From: Saprospiraceae bacterium
GTDB taxonomy: Bacteria; Bacteroidota; Bacteroidia; Chitinophagales; Saprospiraceae
Assembly (NCBI GenBank): GCA_020852155.1
Contig: JADZBJ010000295.1
Coordinates: 1 to 13,089 of the forward strand
DNA: 13,089 nucleotides
Direction: 5' to 3'
In this document: in pieces, positions 11,900-13,089 of the stretch
How positions within the stretch are numbered: position 1 is the stretch's first letter
Layout: every line of letters begins with the position of its first letter
Made by a program: the position numbers and the translations under genes
The notes under the pieces: model-generated
Database searches by the model: none
Seen by the model: only the letters and a program-made list of their open reading frames with translations
What the model was told of the DNA's origin: nothing

Positions 11900-13089
11900 A
11901 TGATGCAAGTAATCAAACGTTCCGGACACCGCGAAGAAGTGTCCTTTGACAAAATCACAGCCCGACTCCGTAAAATGTCCTACGGGCTTGACACGGGTTT
12001 TGTCAACATTATTGAGGTGTCTAAAAAGGTCATCATGGGCCTGTACGACGGCGTGACAACCGTCGAACTGGACAACCTCGCGGCCGAAACCGCCGCAACC
12101 ATGGCGACCATCCACCCGGATTATGCCCTGCTGGCAGCCCGCATCGCTGTCAGTAACCTGCATAAGGAAACAGAAAAATCTTTTTCCAAAGTCATCAACG
12201 AACTCTACTATTACGTTGACCCGAAAACTGGCGATCGTGCCGGACTTATCGGCGATGAAACGTGGCAGATCGTTCAAAAACACAAGTCCAAATTAGACTC
12301 GGCGATCATCTTCGACCGCGACTTCGAGTTTGACTATTTTGGTTTCAAAACCCTCGAGCGCAGCTACCTCATGCGCATGAATGGCAAGGTCGTTGAACGC
12401 CCGCAACACCTGTTCATGCGGGTGGCCGTTGGTATTCACGGCGAAGACATCGAGGCGGCTATCGAAACCTACAACCTCATGTCCGAGCGCTGGTTTATCC
12501 ACGCTACGCCAACCTTGTTCAACGCCGGCTCACCGAAGCCACAAATGTCGTCTTGCTTCCTGTTGAGCATGACAGAAGACAGCATCGGCGGCATTTTTGA
12601 AACCCTGTCGCGCTGTGCCCTGATTTCTCAGTCGGCAGGCGGTATCGGCCTGAGCATTCACAACATCCGCGCCACCGGCTCGTACATCAAGGGTACTGGC
12701 GGTACCAGCAACGGCATCATTCCAATGTTGCGCGTGTTTAACGATGCGGCGCGCTACGTGGATCAGGGTGGTGGCAAGCGCAAAGGCGCCTTCGCTGTTT
12801 ACCTCGAGCCCTGGCATGCTGACATTTTCGATTTCCTGGAATTGAAAAAGAACCACGGCAAGGAAGAACTCCGCGCCCGCGACCTGTTCTATGCCCTCTG
12901 GATCAGCGACCTGTTCATGGAGCGCGTAAAAGAAGATGCCGAATGGTCGCTCTTCGACCCGAATGAGGCCACCGGTTTGTTTGATGTGTACGGCGCAAAA
13001 TTCGAAGCGCTTTATCATCAATATGAAAAAGAAGGCCGCGCCCGCAAAGTGGTTAAGGCCCGCGATCTGTGGACGGCGGTGCTGGAAAG
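11900..13089 (+). CDS. nrdA: Class I ribonucleoside-diphosphate reductase, large (catalytic) subunit, N-terminal part (3' end outside window)
   Basis: 396 codons of a frame open to the right edge, which is why no stop is seen. MMQVIKRSGHREEVSFDKI begins an N-terminal ATP-cone (residues about 3-90), the allosteric activity site by which ATP activates and dATP inhibits the enzyme. The catalytic barrel follows, with ERWFIHATPTLFNAGSP (196-212), SSCF holding Cys219 (one of the redox-active pair, equal in position to human Cys218), SQSAGGIGLS (243-252), GTSNGI (268-273), KRKGAFAVYLEPWH (293-306) and DLFYALWISDLFM. The thiyl-radical cysteine, its glutamate and the C-terminal CxxC lie beyond the window. 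The family is about 750-850 residues, so about half is visible. It pairs with nrdB 1.1 kb upstream. Start: first of two adjacent ATGs (11900 and 11903), both within four bases of the repeat arm. Confidence 0.95.
   Translation, partial: MMQVIKRSGHREEVSFDKITARLRKMSYGLDTGFVNIIEVSKKVIMGLYDGVTTVELDNLAAETAATMATIHPDYALLAARIAVSNLHKETEKSFSKVINELYYYVDPKTGDRAGLIGDETWQIVQKHKSKLDSAIIFDRDFEFDYFGFKTLERSYLMRMNGKVVERPQHLFMRVAVGIHGEDIEAAIETYNLMSERWFIHATPTLFNAGSPKPQMSSCFLLSMTEDSIGGIFETLSRCALISQSAGGIGLSIHNIRATGSYIKGTGGTSNGIIPMLRVFNDAARYVDQGGGKRKGAFAVYLEPWHADIFDFLELKKNHGKEELRARDLFYALWISDLFMERVKEDAEWSLFDPNEATGLFDVYGAKFEALYHQYEKEGRARKVVKARDLWTAVLE

Noticed and set aside
11828..13021. Minus-strand frames (151 and 163 codons) across the nrdA region
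   Set aside because: The plus strand encodes an uninterrupted NrdA frame with ATP-cone and catalytic motifs; the minus frames are shadows.

Overview
The window looks like a chromosomal segment from a Bacteroidota bacterium, probably of the Saprospiraceae/Chitinophagia type. Four things suggest this: a secreted protein with a type IX secretion (T9SS) C-terminal sorting domain, promoters of the Bacteroidota form TTG-N-TANNTTTG, A-rich leaders without Shine-Dalgarno sites, and a eukaryote-like class I ribonucleotide reductase. The order is inferred from protein character only. No phage, plasmid, transposase, CRISPR array, tRNA or rRNA was seen.

Layout. At the left edge (2-601, +) is the C-terminal end of a bacterial Pnkp, the RNA end-healing and sealing enzyme. 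It converges on a leftward pair: a membrane glycosyltransferase fusion (1611-3554, TTG start) that overlaps by 11 bases an orphan DppC/OppC-type ABC permease (626-1621). A 356-base gap (3555-3910) holds nested inverted repeats: a 29-bp REP-like palindrome inside arrays of a 7-bp repeat. Next, also leftward, come a large T9SS-exported adhesin-like protein (3911-6736) and a two-domain periplasmic enzyme (6839-9022) joining a glycoamylase-like/GH144-type domain to a serine esterase. Each of these two has a promoter match that settles its start. Rightward follow a small DUF2007-type protein (9121-9456), a 363-base AT-rich regulatory region (9457-9819), nrdB (9820-10821), a small secreted protein of unknown function (11042-11650) and the start of nrdA (11900 to the window end).

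How the genes relate. nrdB and nrdA encode the two subunits of class I ribonucleotide reductase, which makes dNTPs. Their spacing is unusual: an unrelated secreted-protein gene sits between them, and the gaps on both sides hold copies of one 44-bp repeat family with 9-bp-repeat arms. The region before nrdB has three sequences fitting the DnaA-box consensus, two in a perfect 12-bp inverted repeat, then a second perfect 10-bp inverted repeat and two leader hairpins. This suggests replication-linked or attenuated control of dNTP synthesis. The leftward genes concern the cell surface: glycan synthesis, transport, a secreted adhesin and a glycan-degrading enzyme.

The most unusual item is the glycosyltransferase fusion. 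Its C-terminal half has the layout of a WbaP-type phosphoglycosyl transferase, but the catalytic stretch appears to be deleted. No complete new defence or mobile system is evident.
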